From Flavobacterium humidisoli (lineage in GTDB: Bacteria > Bacteroidota > Bacteroidia > Flavobacteriales > Flavobacteriaceae), in assembly GCF_023272795.1 (NCBI RefSeq), contig NZ_CP096829.1, positions 3,286,001-3,350,000 of the forward strand: a stretch of 64,000 bases of DNA, read 5' to 3'. This document shows, one piece after another, positions 16,013 to 23,999 of this stretch. A program made the position numbers and the translations under genes. The notes beneath the pieces were generated by a model, which was not told the origin of the DNA, did no database searches, and saw nothing but the letters and a program-made list of their open reading frames with translations. The first letter of the stretch is position 1; every line of letters begins with the position of its first letter.

Positions 16013-18216
16013 TTTAGGTCGGTTGTGTTTTTTAGAATTTTTTCTGCCAGATTACTCATCCAGATCAATTGTTCAATTACCATTTGTGCTTCCTGCATTT
16101 TAGCCTGACGTGTTTCTTTGTCTAAATCATCATCTTCAGCTAAGCGCGTAAAATGTTTTCGTTTTAATTCTTCAAATTGCAAAGTCACATCTTCTTTTTC
16201 AAAAAAAGTATCCTTTATAATAACTTCATTTCTTAAAACAGAAATAGAATGATCAAGATTGGCTAAAATTGTTTTGATGATATAATTAAAAGAATCTGAT
16301 GCAGAAGTGGTTTGGTGTGACTGAATATAAGTCGACAATGAAGCCAAAGCAGATAATAAAGAGTGGTTTAAAACCACCAATTTGTTAACCAAAGGCATTG
16401 TCTTCTGTTTTGATTTTGGCTCTTGCATCATGCGCTGGAAAGAAGTCATTAAATTTCCTATTTCAACAAAGGCATTTTTTCTTGCAAGACGATAAGAAGT
16501 AGGAACTTCTCCTTTTTTATTATAAAAATCAGCAATTTCTTTGAGGTAATTCCTGTTGGCTCGAATCGTGTTTTCGATATGAATTGGCGTATTGATAAAT
16601 TCCCACGCAGGCCATAAAAACTGATTGGCAATAAATGCTAAAATAGCTCCAGCAAGCGAATCTAGTATTCTGTATTGGATTACCTCATTGATATCTGGGG
16701 TAAGAATTCCGTAAATAAAAACAACATACATCGTAACAAATGTCGCACTTATCTTATAGTTGATTTGGGTAAATGAAATTCCCAAAAGCATACATACAAT
16801 AGAAAAAATGCTTAATGCTACGTGATTCTGGATAACCGATACAATTCCGAAAGCTATAAATCCTCCCAAAACAGTTCCGAACATCCTGTTGTAAGATCGT
16901 TCTTTTGTTAATCCATAACCAGGACGCATGATAACTACAATCGTAAGCAGAATCCAATATACGTTTTGAAATGGGAGCACTTGTCCGAGAAAGAAACCAA
17001 TTAAAATAGTAATGGTTAATCGTATCGAATGTCTGAAAATCGAAGAAGAATAACTCAAATTTTCGATTAAAGTTCGTAACGGATAATATTGGGGTGTAAG
17101 GAATTTTTCAAGTTCCTTGTCTTTGTCTTTTAGTTTATAAGACTGCATGGCCAGAGAAAGTGCGCGCTGAATGGTTTTGATTTTGCCAACCTGATTTTTA
17201 GCATAATTCAGCATATTAGTAAGCATTAAAACACCTTCTGCCGCTGCTTCTTTTCCTAATGTTTTTTCATAATCAAAAATGGCAAATTCGAGCGCATCCA
17301 ATTCGTTTTTCAAATCATGTTTATCAACATAAACACTAATATGGCGCACATTTTTTGAAAGCTTCTTGAGAGTTGAAGCCAGTTTATACGCAACATTTTG
17401 ATACGTTCTTAAAACATCGGGATGTTTGGCGAATTTTTCATGAAGTTTACTATGGTCGAAAGAAGTGTACAGCGCCAATTCTTGAATTTCTACTAAAGTA
17501 ATAAAAACTAAAAGCATTTTTCGATTCTGGCTCGTAATTCCGGACGCATTCTGGTTTCCGATCAGCATTTTTCTTAAATCTTCATGAATAAGATTCAACT
17601 CTACCTGTACAGCCAGCTGTTTCTCGATAATTGCTTTTCTATTGGCTTCAGGGCTCCATAAATCACCTCTTAGTTTTAGATATTTAGCAGTTAGTTTTAT
17701 TCCTTCGGTAATTTGTAATTCTACATATTTATAGGGCTGTACAAAATGAAAAACAAGAGATACTACCAAATACAGAATTCCTCCGATAAAAATAAAGCCA
17801 GAATATTCAAAAGCTTCCCAGCCTTCATGTAAATGTCCAAAAGAAAGAGAAATCGACAATAAAGCTGAGAAAGAAATCAAAGTTGCTCGCTGCCCGTAAA
17901 CCGAAATCATAGAGCATAAAAACAATAGAAATCCTAAAAATATATAAAAAAGAAAAGGATATGGATAGACGAGATTTACCAGCAGATTAACACCTGAAAC
18001 AATAAATGAAGCAGCAATTAATCCTTTTATTTTATGGCTAAGAGAACTCGGGATATCGCTGGGATAGGTGTAAAAAGCTCCAAGTGCGATGGTGAACCCA
18101 ATTTCAAAATGGCCTAAAAAATTTAAAACTAAAACAGGAACAACAGAAGCAATAGTTACTTTAGAAGCATTGAAAAAGGAAGTGCTGTTTGTAAATTTTG
18201 AAATCTTATCGATCAT
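15994..18216 (-). CDS. FUSC family integral membrane protein (YccS/YhfK-like)
   Basis: 740 residues. Two membrane blocks of several helices (about 10-150 and 395-520), each followed by a large cytoplasmic helical region, which is the layout of the YccS/FUSC family. The second block includes IRLTITILIGFFLGQ and the family-like ILLTIVVIMRPGYGLTKERSYNRMFGT at its turn, with RPGYG-x-T-x-x-R typical. Members are related to aromatic acid and fusaric acid exporters, but the substrate here is unknown. The C-terminus (LKKTNPD) is encoded inside the shared terminator. It is divergent from def. Confidence 0.8.
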   Translation of the reverse strand: MIDKISKFTNSTSFFNASKVTIASVVPVLVLNFLGHFEIGFTIALGAFYTYPSDIPSSLSHKIKGLIAASFIVSGVNLLVNLVYPYPFLFYIFLGFLLFLCSMISVYGQRATLISFSALLSISLSFGHLHEGWEAFEYSGFIFIGGILYLVVSLVFHFVQPYKYVELQITEGIKLTAKYLKLRGDLWSPEANRKAIIEKQLAVQVELNLIHEDLRKMLIGNQNASGITSQNRKMLLVFITLVEIQELALYTSFDHSKLHEKFAKHPDVLRTYQNVAYKLASTLKKLSKNVRHISVYVDKHDLKNELDALEFAIFDYEKTLGKEAAAEGVLMLTNMLNYAKNQVGKIKTIQRALSLAMQSYKLKDKDKELEKFLTPQYYPLRTLIENLSYSSSIFRHSIRLTITILIGFFLGQVLPFQNVYWILLTIVVIMRPGYGLTKERSYNRMFGTVLGGFIAFGIVSVIQNHVALSIFSIVCMLLGISFTQINYKISATFVTMYVVFIYGILTPDINEVIQYRILDSLAGAILAFIANQFLWPAWEFINTPIHIENTIRANRNYLKEIADFYNKKGEVPTSYRLARKNAFVEIGNLMTSFQRMMQEPKSKQKTMPLVNKLVVLNHSLLSALASLSTYIQSHQTTSASDSFNYIIKTILANLDHSISVLRNEVIIKDTFFEKEDVTLQFEELKRKHFTRLAEDDDLDKETRQAKMQEAQMVIEQLIWMSNLAEKILKNTTDLKKTNPD

Positions 18217-18345
18217 AAAGACAGGTTTACTAGCAAAGGTAAGAATTGTAGGAGTGATTTTGGCATAATTATGGATGAGATTTTTAACAGCTTGTAAAAA
18301 ATGCGATATAATAGATTATTAGAATCATTCTTGACTATTTTTTAC

Positions 18346-18353
18346 TATTTTTG
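18346..18353 (+). promoter_or_regulatory. -7 promoter element TATTTTTG upstream of def
   Basis: Full TAnnTTTG match, about 60 bases before the def ATG, giving a leader of roughly 55 bases. Confidence 0.4.
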
Positions 18354-18415
18354 CCAGCTGAAATAGCATAACTTTAATTCTGTTTTTGCAGCATATTAAA
18401 TATAAATAAAAACAA

Positions 18416-19006
18416 ATGATTTTACCAATTGTAGGATACGGTGATCCTGTTTTAAGAAAAGTAGGGCAGGACATTACACCAGAATATCCAAACCTAAAAG
18501 AAACGATCGCAAATATGTACGAGACGATGTACAATGCGTATGGAGTTGGACTTGCAGCACCGCAGGTTGGGCTTCCAATTCGTTTGTTTGTTATAGACAC
18601 AACGCCTTTTAGTGATGATGAGGATCTTCCTTCAGAGGAACAAAAAGATTTGAAAGGTTTTAAGAAGACTTTTATCAATGCTAAAATCGTTAAAGAAGAA
18701 GGAGAAGAGTGGGGATTTAATGAAGGCTGTTTGAGTATTCCAGATGTGCGTGAAGATGTTTACAGAAAACCAACAGTTACAATTGAATACTGTGAAGAAG
18801 ATTTTGTAATGAAAACGGAAGTGTTTGACGGATTAATCGCAAGAGTTATCCAACATGAATACGATCATATTGAAGGAATTTTGTTTACGGATAAAATTTC
18901 ATCTCTTAAAAAGCGTTTAATTCAAAAGAAATTGAAAAATATTACTGAGGGAAAAACGTCTCAGGAATATAGAATGAAATTTTTCGCAGCTAAAAAAGCA
19001 AGATAA
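18416..19006 (+). CDS. def: Peptide deformylase
   Basis: 196 residues. A metalloenzyme that removes the formyl group from nascent proteins. All three metal/active-site motifs are present: GVGLAAPQVG (about 42-51), EGCLSIP (about 102-108, with the metal cysteine), and QHEYDHIEG (about 143-151, two histidines and the catalytic glutamate). An insertion between the first two motifs (DEDLPSEEQKDLKGFKK) is usual for Bacteroidota. The gene heads a run of three plus-strand genes (def, a DUF5606 gene, mazG). Confidence 0.95.
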   Translation: MILPIVGYGDPVLRKVGQDITPEYPNLKETIANMYETMYNAYGVGLAAPQVGLPIRLFVIDTTPFSDDEDLPSEEQKDLKGFKKTFINAKIVKEEGEEWGFNEGCLSIPDVREDVYRKPTVTIEYCEEDFVMKTEVFDGLIARVIQHEYDHIEGILFTDKISSLKKRLIQKKLKNITEGKTSQEYRMKFFAAKKAR

Positions 19007-19066
19007 GTTTTCTAAATAGTTAGAAACAAAAAATAAATCAAATTCTTAATACTAATTTTAATAAAA

Positions 19067-19552
19067 ATGAATTTAACGAAAATTTTAGCCATTTCAGGAA
19101 AACCAGGTTTATACGAATTAAAAGTACAAACTCGTACAGGTTTTGTGGCGGAATCATTAATTGATGGGAAGAAGATTACTGTAAATCTAAAAAGCAATGT
19201 AAGTTTATTGTCTGAAATTTCGATTTATACTTATGAAGGTGAAAAACCGTTAACTGAAGTAATGCAGCAGATTGCCGTTAAAGAAAATAAAGGACAAGCT
19301 ATTTCTCATAAAGAAGATAATGCTACTTTGTCTGCTTATTTCAAACAAATTCTTCCAGATTACGACGAAGAGAGAGTTTATCCATCAGATATCAAAAAAG
19401 TATTAAATTGGTACAACACGCTTCAAGCAAAAGGATTGGTTACAGACTTAGCTCCTGCAGTTGAAGAACCAAAAGAAGAAGCTCCAGTTGCTGTAGAGAA
19501 ACCAAAAAAAGCTCCAGCTGCTAAAAAAGCAAAAGCCAAAAAAGAAGAATAG
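19067..19552 (+). CDS. DUF5606 domain protein
   Basis: 161 residues. The first 120 match what I know as DUF5606, common in Bacteroidota next to def: MNLTKILAISGKPGLYELK, then VAESLIDGKK, then a helix pair ending with VLNWYNTLQAKGLV. The remaining tail is rich in Glu, Ala, Pro and Lys and ends KKAPAAKKAKAKKEE, a basic disordered tail that could bind nucleic acid or the ribosome. Its place 60 bases after def suggests a translation-linked role, but this is inference only. Confidence 0.75.
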   Translation: MNLTKILAISGKPGLYELKVQTRTGFVAESLIDGKKITVNLKSNVSLLSEISIYTYEGEKPLTEVMQQIAVKENKGQAISHKEDNATLSAYFKQILPDYDEERVYPSDIKKVLNWYNTLQAKGLVTDLAPAVEEPKEEAPVAVEKPKKAPAAKKAKAKKEE

Positions 19553-19574
19553 TAGTTTTTCTTTAAACATAAAA

Positions 19575-19610
19575 TAATCCTGTTAAGATGTTTTCTTGAC
19601 AGGATTTTTT
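19575..19610 (+). terminator. Hairpin terminator after the DUF5606 gene
   Basis: AATCCTGTTAAG pairs with CTTGACAGGATT across a 7-base loop, with a T-run behind it. Confidence 0.7.
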
Positions 19611-19649
19611 AATTTTACAAATCGAGTTTAAATCAAAGAAAACTTCAAA

Positions 19650-20420
19650 ATGAGCAGAGAAAACCAGTTAAAAGCATTTGAGAGATTATTGAATATCATG
19701 GATGAACTTCGTGAGCAATGTCCGTGGGATAAAAAGCAAACTTTGCAGACATTGAGACATCTCACAATCGAAGAAACCTACGAATTGGGTGATGCTATCC
19801 TAGATAATGACTTAAATGAAGTTAAAAAAGAATTGGGAGATTTACTGCTTCATATTGTTTTTTATGCCAAAATAGGTAGCGAAACCAACGATTTTGATAT
19901 TGCAGATGTCTGTAATGAAATCTGCGAGAAACTAATTCATCGTCATCCTCATATTTATGGAGATGTAAAAGTAGAAAATGAAGAAGAAGTAAAACAAAAT
20001 TGGGAAAAACTAAAACTGAAAGAAGGTAAAAAATCTGTTTTAGAAGGTGTTCCAAGGAGTCTTCCTGCTTTAGTGAAAGCAAGCCGAATTCAAGATAAAG
20101 TTAAAGGTGTGGGCTTTGATTGGGAAGAACCTCATCAGGTTTGGGATAAAGTTCAAGAAGAATTACAAGAATTGCAAGACGAGGTAAAATCTGGAAACAA
20201 AGATAAAATCGAAGACGAATTCGGAGATGTTTTGTTTTCTATGATTAATTACGCAAGATTCTTAAATGTAAATCCAGAAGACGCGTTAGAAAGAACCAAT
20301 AAAAAGTTTATTAAGCGTTTTCAATACTTAGAAAGTAAAGCAAACGAATTAGGTAAGCCATTAATGGATATGACACTTACAGAAATGGATGTTTTCTGGA
20401 ATGAAGCTAAAAAACTCTAG
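19650..20420 (+). CDS. mazG: Nucleoside triphosphate pyrophosphohydrolase MazG
   Basis: 256 residues, two tandem MazG domains. The first has LREQCPWDKKQTLQTLRHLTIEETYEL (about 19-45) and KKELGDLLLHIVFYAKIG with the E-x-x-E/D-x-x-D metal pattern. The second has EELQELQDEV and KIEDEFGDVLFSMINYARF. It hydrolyses canonical and non-canonical NTPs to NMP and pyrophosphate. The last codon overlaps the end of the converging FNR-like gene by four bases. Confidence 0.9.
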   Translation: MSRENQLKAFERLLNIMDELREQCPWDKKQTLQTLRHLTIEETYELGDAILDNDLNEVKKELGDLLLHIVFYAKIGSETNDFDIADVCNEICEKLIHRHPHIYGDVKVENEEEVKQNWEKLKLKEGKKSVLEGVPRSLPALVKASRIQDKVKGVGFDWEEPHQVWDKVQEELQELQDEVKSGNKDKIEDEFGDVLFSMINYARFLNVNPEDALERTNKKFIKRFQYLESKANELGKPLMDMTLTEMDVFWNEAKKL

Positions 20421-21100
20421 TTGTCGGCTAATTTCTTTAAAGCGCGAACATCTTTAAGCATAATTTTTTTACCAACCAATTCTATTAATCCCAATTTATT
20501 AAAGTCAGATAATAAGCGAATACAGCTTTCTGTTGCAGTACCAATAATTCCTGCAAGTTCTTCTCTTGTTAGTTGAACTTTAAGTGTTTTATCAGTGTCT
20601 TCTCCAAACTCGTCATGTAATTGCAATAAAGTTTCTGCAAGTCGCTGTTTAACGGTTTTCTGTACTAAAGCAATTTTTTCGTTTTCAGATTCTTTCAAAT
20701 CTTCGCATACAGACTGCATCAGATTTAAAGAAAATTGATTGTTATTATTGAAGAAATTGATGATTTCAGTTTTAGGAATAAAACAAACTTCCATGTCGGC
20801 GATCGCTTTTGCAGTCAAATTTGCCGGCTCGTTACTAATCATCGAGCGCTGTCCAAGTAGTTCGCCAGATTTAACCAATTTTACAATTTGATCTTTTCCG
20901 TTTGCACTCAATTTTGAAAGCTTACCAACACCATCTTTTATACAAAAAACTCCATTGGTTACTTCGCCTTCTTCAAAAATGGCTTCACCTTTTTTAATCT
21001 TGTAAGAGGTTTTACTGCTGGCTAACTTAATAACTTCTTCTTTGTTAAGGGCTTTTAATGAGCTTAGCTGACGTACAATGCATTGATCACATTTGTTCAT
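20417..21100 (-). CDS. FNR-like Crp-family transcription regulator
   Basis: 227 residues. An N-terminal cysteine segment (MNKCDQCIVRQL), a cyclic-nucleotide-fold sensor domain (about 20-140), a long dimer helix, and a C-terminal winged HTH (LTREELAGIIGTATESCIRLL, about 177-197). The recognition helix has E191 and R195, the E-x3-R pair FNR and CRP use to read TGA...TCA half-sites. C4 and C7 align with FNR C20 and C23, and C106 in EVCFIP aligns with FNR C122; the place of FNR C29 is serine (S13). This suggests a variant cluster or another sensing mode. It is divergent from ccoI and is a good candidate to bind the palindromes before ccoI, ccoS, hemN and the PAS gene. The ATG at 21100 is chosen because the -7 element at 21119-21126 overlaps the longer frame. 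Confidence 0.85.
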   Translation of the reverse strand: MNKCDQCIVRQLSSLKALNKEEVIKLASSKTSYKIKKGEAIFEEGEVTNGVFCIKDGVGKLSKLSANGKDQIVKLVKSGELLGQRSMISNEPANLTAKAIADMEVCFIPKTEIINFFNNNNQFSLNLMQSVCEDLKESENEKIALVQKTVKQRLAETLLQLHDEFGEDTDKTLKVQLTREELAGIIGTATESCIRLLSDFNKLGLIELVGKKIMLKDVRALKKLADN

Positions 21101-21118
21101 GACAATATTTGTTTGCTG

Positions 21119-21126
21119 CAAAAATA
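21119..21126 (-). promoter_or_regulatory. -7 promoter element TATTTTTG of the FNR-like gene
   Basis: Full TAnnTTTG match on the minus strand, 19 bases before the ATG at 21100. Confidence 0.5.
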
Positions 21127-21238
21127 AGCATATTTAAGGGTTTTAACCACCATAATAAGGTAAAATTATTATAAATTAGGGTTTACTCTCATTTGAGCTT
21201 TTTATTTTATAAATTTAGGAATCCGATTTCAAAATAAC

Positions 21239-21282
21239 ATGATAATTGTCATCTTAAAAATTACGCTTTAATTGGAAATTTG
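21239..21282 (+). promoter_or_regulatory. FNR-type palindrome plus -7-like element before ccoI
   Basis: ATGATAATTGTCAT at 21239-21252 is a near-perfect palindrome. Its centre lies 29.5 bases before GAAATTTG (21275-21282), which differs from TAnnTTTG only in its first base. The predicted start of transcription is about 41-42 bases from the palindrome centre. Confidence 0.7.
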
Positions 21283-21302
21283 CAACAAATAAAAACAAGT
21301 TT

Positions 21303-23696
21303 ATGAGGGAGCAAAGTTGTTTTCATTGTGGTTTAACTATTGAACAAAATGAAGAAATTGATTTTGATGATAAAAAGTTTTGTTGCACAGGCTGTAAAAC
21401 GGTTTACGAAATTTTCAGCATCAATGACCTAACATCTTATTATGATTTTGAAAAGTCTCCAGGTGCCACTCCACAAGACATCAAAGGAAAATATGATTTT
21501 TTAGAAAATGAAACCATACTAGCAAAGGTTTTGGAATTTCAGGAAGGAAACACTTCGATTGTTTCGCTCAATATTCCGCATATCCATTGCAGTTCTTGTA
21601 TCTGGATTTTAGAAAACCTAAATCGTCTTCAGCCAGGAATTAGTACTTCTCAAGTTAATTTTCACGAAAAGAAAGTTCGAATTACATTTAATTCAGATAT
21701 CGTTTCTTTAAAAGAAATTGTTTATCGTTTAAGTTCTATCGGTTACGAACCTTATATAAGTCTAGAAAATTATGGAACAGCAAAAGCAAAGGTAGACAGG
21801 AGTTTAACTTATAAACTTGGGGTCGCATTTTTTTGTTTTGGAAATATTATGCTGCTTTCATTTCCAGAATATTTTGAAATGAAAGAATTCTGGTTGGATA
21901 GTTACAAGCCGTTTTTCAGATTACTGATTTTTCTTTTAGCATTACCGAGCTTCTTGTATTCGGCAAGCGGGTATTATATTTCTGCTTACCATAGCATTAG
22001 AACTAGAATGCTTAATATTGATATTCCGATTGCTTTAGGTATTATCGTGATGTTTATTCGCAGTACATACGACATGCTAATGGATCACGGTCCAGGTTTT
22101 TTTGACAGTTTGGCCAGTTTAGTATTCTTTATGCTTCTTGGTAAAATGTTTCAAATTAAAACGTATAGCTTTTTAAGCTTCGAAAGAGATTTTAAATCGT
22201 ATTTCCCGATTGCTGTTACTAAAATTAATAAAGATGCAACCGAAGATAATGTCGCTATTTATGATGTTTTAAAAGGAGATCGATTATTAATTCGAAATCA
22301 AGAACTTATACCCGTTGATGGAATTTTAATTAGCGAAAGCGCAGAGATAGATTATAGTTTTGTTACAGGAGAAGCAGTGCCAATTACTAAAAAGTCCGGA
22401 GATAAAATATTTGCAGGAGGAAAACAGATTGGAAGAGTAATAGAAATGGAGGTATTGCATTCTGTTTCACAAAGTTATTTGACTCAATTATGGAGTAATG
22501 AAATTTTTCAGAAAAAAGTAGATCAGAAACACAAAACCATAACAGATGCAATAAGCCGATATTTTACCCCTATTTTATTACTAATTGCATTTGGTGGTTT
22601 TGGTTATTGGATTTTTATTGATGCCAATACTGCTTTTAATGTTTTTACGGCTGTATTAATTGTGGCTTGCCCTTGCGCATTGGCTCTTACAGCTCCATTT
22701 ACTTTTGGAAACATATTACGAATTTTAGGAAAAAAGAAATTTTATCTAAAAAATGCAATTGTAATCGAACAACTCGCTAAAGTGGATACGATTGTTTTTG
22801 ATAAAACAGGAACGATTACAACCAATAAGAAATCAAATATAATGTATGAAGGAAATGCTATTTCAGATTCAGATATTGTATTGATTAAAAACGTATTACG
22901 AGGTTCAAATCATCCATTAAGCCGAATGCTATATGATTTTCTGCCAGAAGCTAAACGTGTTGCTGTTGAAGAATTTCAAGAGATTACAGGAAAAGGAATT
23001 TTGGCAACTGTTGAGGAAAAAGAAATTAAAATTGGTTCAGGACAATTTGTAAATGATATAGTTGCAGATGGTTCGGAAATTGAAAAAACAGCATTGCACA
23101 TCAAAATAGGAGGGGTTTATTTTGGGAAATTTACTTTTCAAAATCAATATCGTGAAGGTTTAGAAAAGCTTTTTGCAGATTTGAGTAAAGCTTATAAAAT
23201 CAAGGTACTTTCTGGAGATAATGATGGTGAGAGGGCTAATTTAGAAGCGATTCTTCCAAAAGGAACTGAGCTGATTTTTAATCAGAAACCAGAACAAAAA
23301 CTCGAATACATAAAGAAACTTCAAGAAAAAGGGCGAAATGTAATGATGGTCGGTGACGGACTGAATGATGCTGGAGCGCTAGCGCAAAGTAATGTCGGGA
23401 TTTCTATTTCGGAAAATGTAAATGTCTTTTCGCCTGCTTGCGATGCAATTCTAGATGCAACAGAATTTTCACGTTTAAACTACTTTCTAAAGCTTTCGCA
23501 TAAAGCGATTTCTATTATTAAAATGAGTTTTGGACTCTCATTGCTTTACAACGTTGTTGGGCTTGCATTTGCGGTTACAGGAAACCTACTTCCGTTAGTG
23601 GCTGCGATCATTATGCCGTTGAGTACAATCACTATTGTAAGTTTTGTAACTTTTATGTCTAACTATTTCAGTAACAGAAATTTAGAACGATTATAA
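21303..23696 (+). CDS. ccoI: Copper-type P-type ATPase for cbb3 oxidase assembly
   Basis: 797 residues. An inner-membrane copper exporter that supplies cbb3 oxidase maturation. N-terminal cysteine pairs CFHCG and FCCTGC (first 32 residues) form the metal-binding domain usual in CcoI/FixI, followed by an HMA-like domain with HIHCSSC near residue 96. The core has eight membrane helices, the ion-binding ACPCALALT in helix 6, the phosphorylated aspartate in FDKTGTIT, SNHPLSR (the HP motif), and MVGDGLNDAGAL. It precedes ccoS by about 110 bases, with a separate FNR-type promoter in between, so ccoI has its own transcript start. Confidence 0.95.
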   Translation: MREQSCFHCGLTIEQNEEIDFDDKKFCCTGCKTVYEIFSINDLTSYYDFEKSPGATPQDIKGKYDFLENETILAKVLEFQEGNTSIVSLNIPHIHCSSCIWILENLNRLQPGISTSQVNFHEKKVRITFNSDIVSLKEIVYRLSSIGYEPYISLENYGTAKAKVDRSLTYKLGVAFFCFGNIMLLSFPEYFEMKEFWLDSYKPFFRLLIFLLALPSFLYSASGYYISAYHSIRTRMLNIDIPIALGIIVMFIRSTYDMLMDHGPGFFDSLASLVFFMLLGKMFQIKTYSFLSFERDFKSYFPIAVTKINKDATEDNVAIYDVLKGDRLLIRNQELIPVDGILISESAEIDYSFVTGEAVPITKKSGDKIFAGGKQIGRVIEMEVLHSVSQSYLTQLWSNEIFQKKVDQKHKTITDAISRYFTPILLLIAFGGFGYWIFIDANTAFNVFTAVLIVACPCALALTAPFTFGNILRILGKKKFYLKNAIVIEQLAKVDTIVFDKTGTITTNKKSNIMYEGNAISDSDIVLIKNVLRGSNHPLSRMLYDFLPEAKRVAVEEFQEITGKGILATVEEKEIKIGSGQFVNDIVADGSEIEKTALHIKIGGVYFGKFTFQNQYREGLEKLFADLSKAYKIKVLSGDNDGERANLEAILPKGTELIFNQKPEQKLEYIKKLQEKGRNVMMVGDGLNDAGALAQSNVGISISENVNVFSPACDAILDATEFSRLNYFLKLSHKAISIIKMSFGLSLLYNVVGLAFAVTGNLLPLVAAIIMPLSTITIVSFVTFMSNYFSNRNLERL

Positions 23697-23743
23697 ATTA
23701 TATAACAAGATTTTTTTTATAAATTTAACATATCTCTTTGTTT

Positions 23744-23787
23744 ATGATAATTATCATATTTTATGCGCCCTTAACGAAGTAATTTTG
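23744..23787 (+). promoter_or_regulatory. FNR-type perfect palindrome plus -7 element before ccoS-ccoNO
   Basis: ATGATAATTATCAT at 23744-23757 is a perfect 14-bp palindrome. TAATTTTG at 23780-23787 is a full -7 match whose first base lies 29.5 bases from the palindrome centre. It would drive ccoS, ccoNO, ccoQ, ccoP and the genes after them. Confidence 0.8.
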
Positions 23788-23805
23788 TTAATATAAATCT
23801 AAGGT

Positions 23806-23997
23806 ATGAGTGTTATTTATCTATTAATTTCAGTAAGTATTTTTGTGGCAATCTGTTTCTTTATTGCCTTTATTGTAGCTGTCAAGTCTGGACAGTACGA
23901 TGATGATTATACGCCTTCAGTCAGAATTCTTTTTGATGACGAAACCAAAATTAATTCCCAAAATAATAATTCACCAATCGAAGAAAAACAAGTATAA
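23806..23997 (+). CDS. ccoS: cbb3-type cytochrome oxidase assembly protein CcoS
   Basis: 63 residues with one membrane helix (about 3-27) followed by KSGQYDD, the conserved G-Q-[FY]-D-D block of CcoS/FixS. The protein is needed to insert cofactors into cbb3 oxidase. It is separated from ccoNO by two bases, so the two are surely co-transcribed. The long Asn/Gln-rich tail is not conserved. Confidence 0.9.
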   Translation: MSVIYLLISVSIFVAICFFIAFIVAVKSGQYDDDYTPSVRILFDDETKINSQNNNSPIEEKQV

Positions 23998-23999
23998 TT

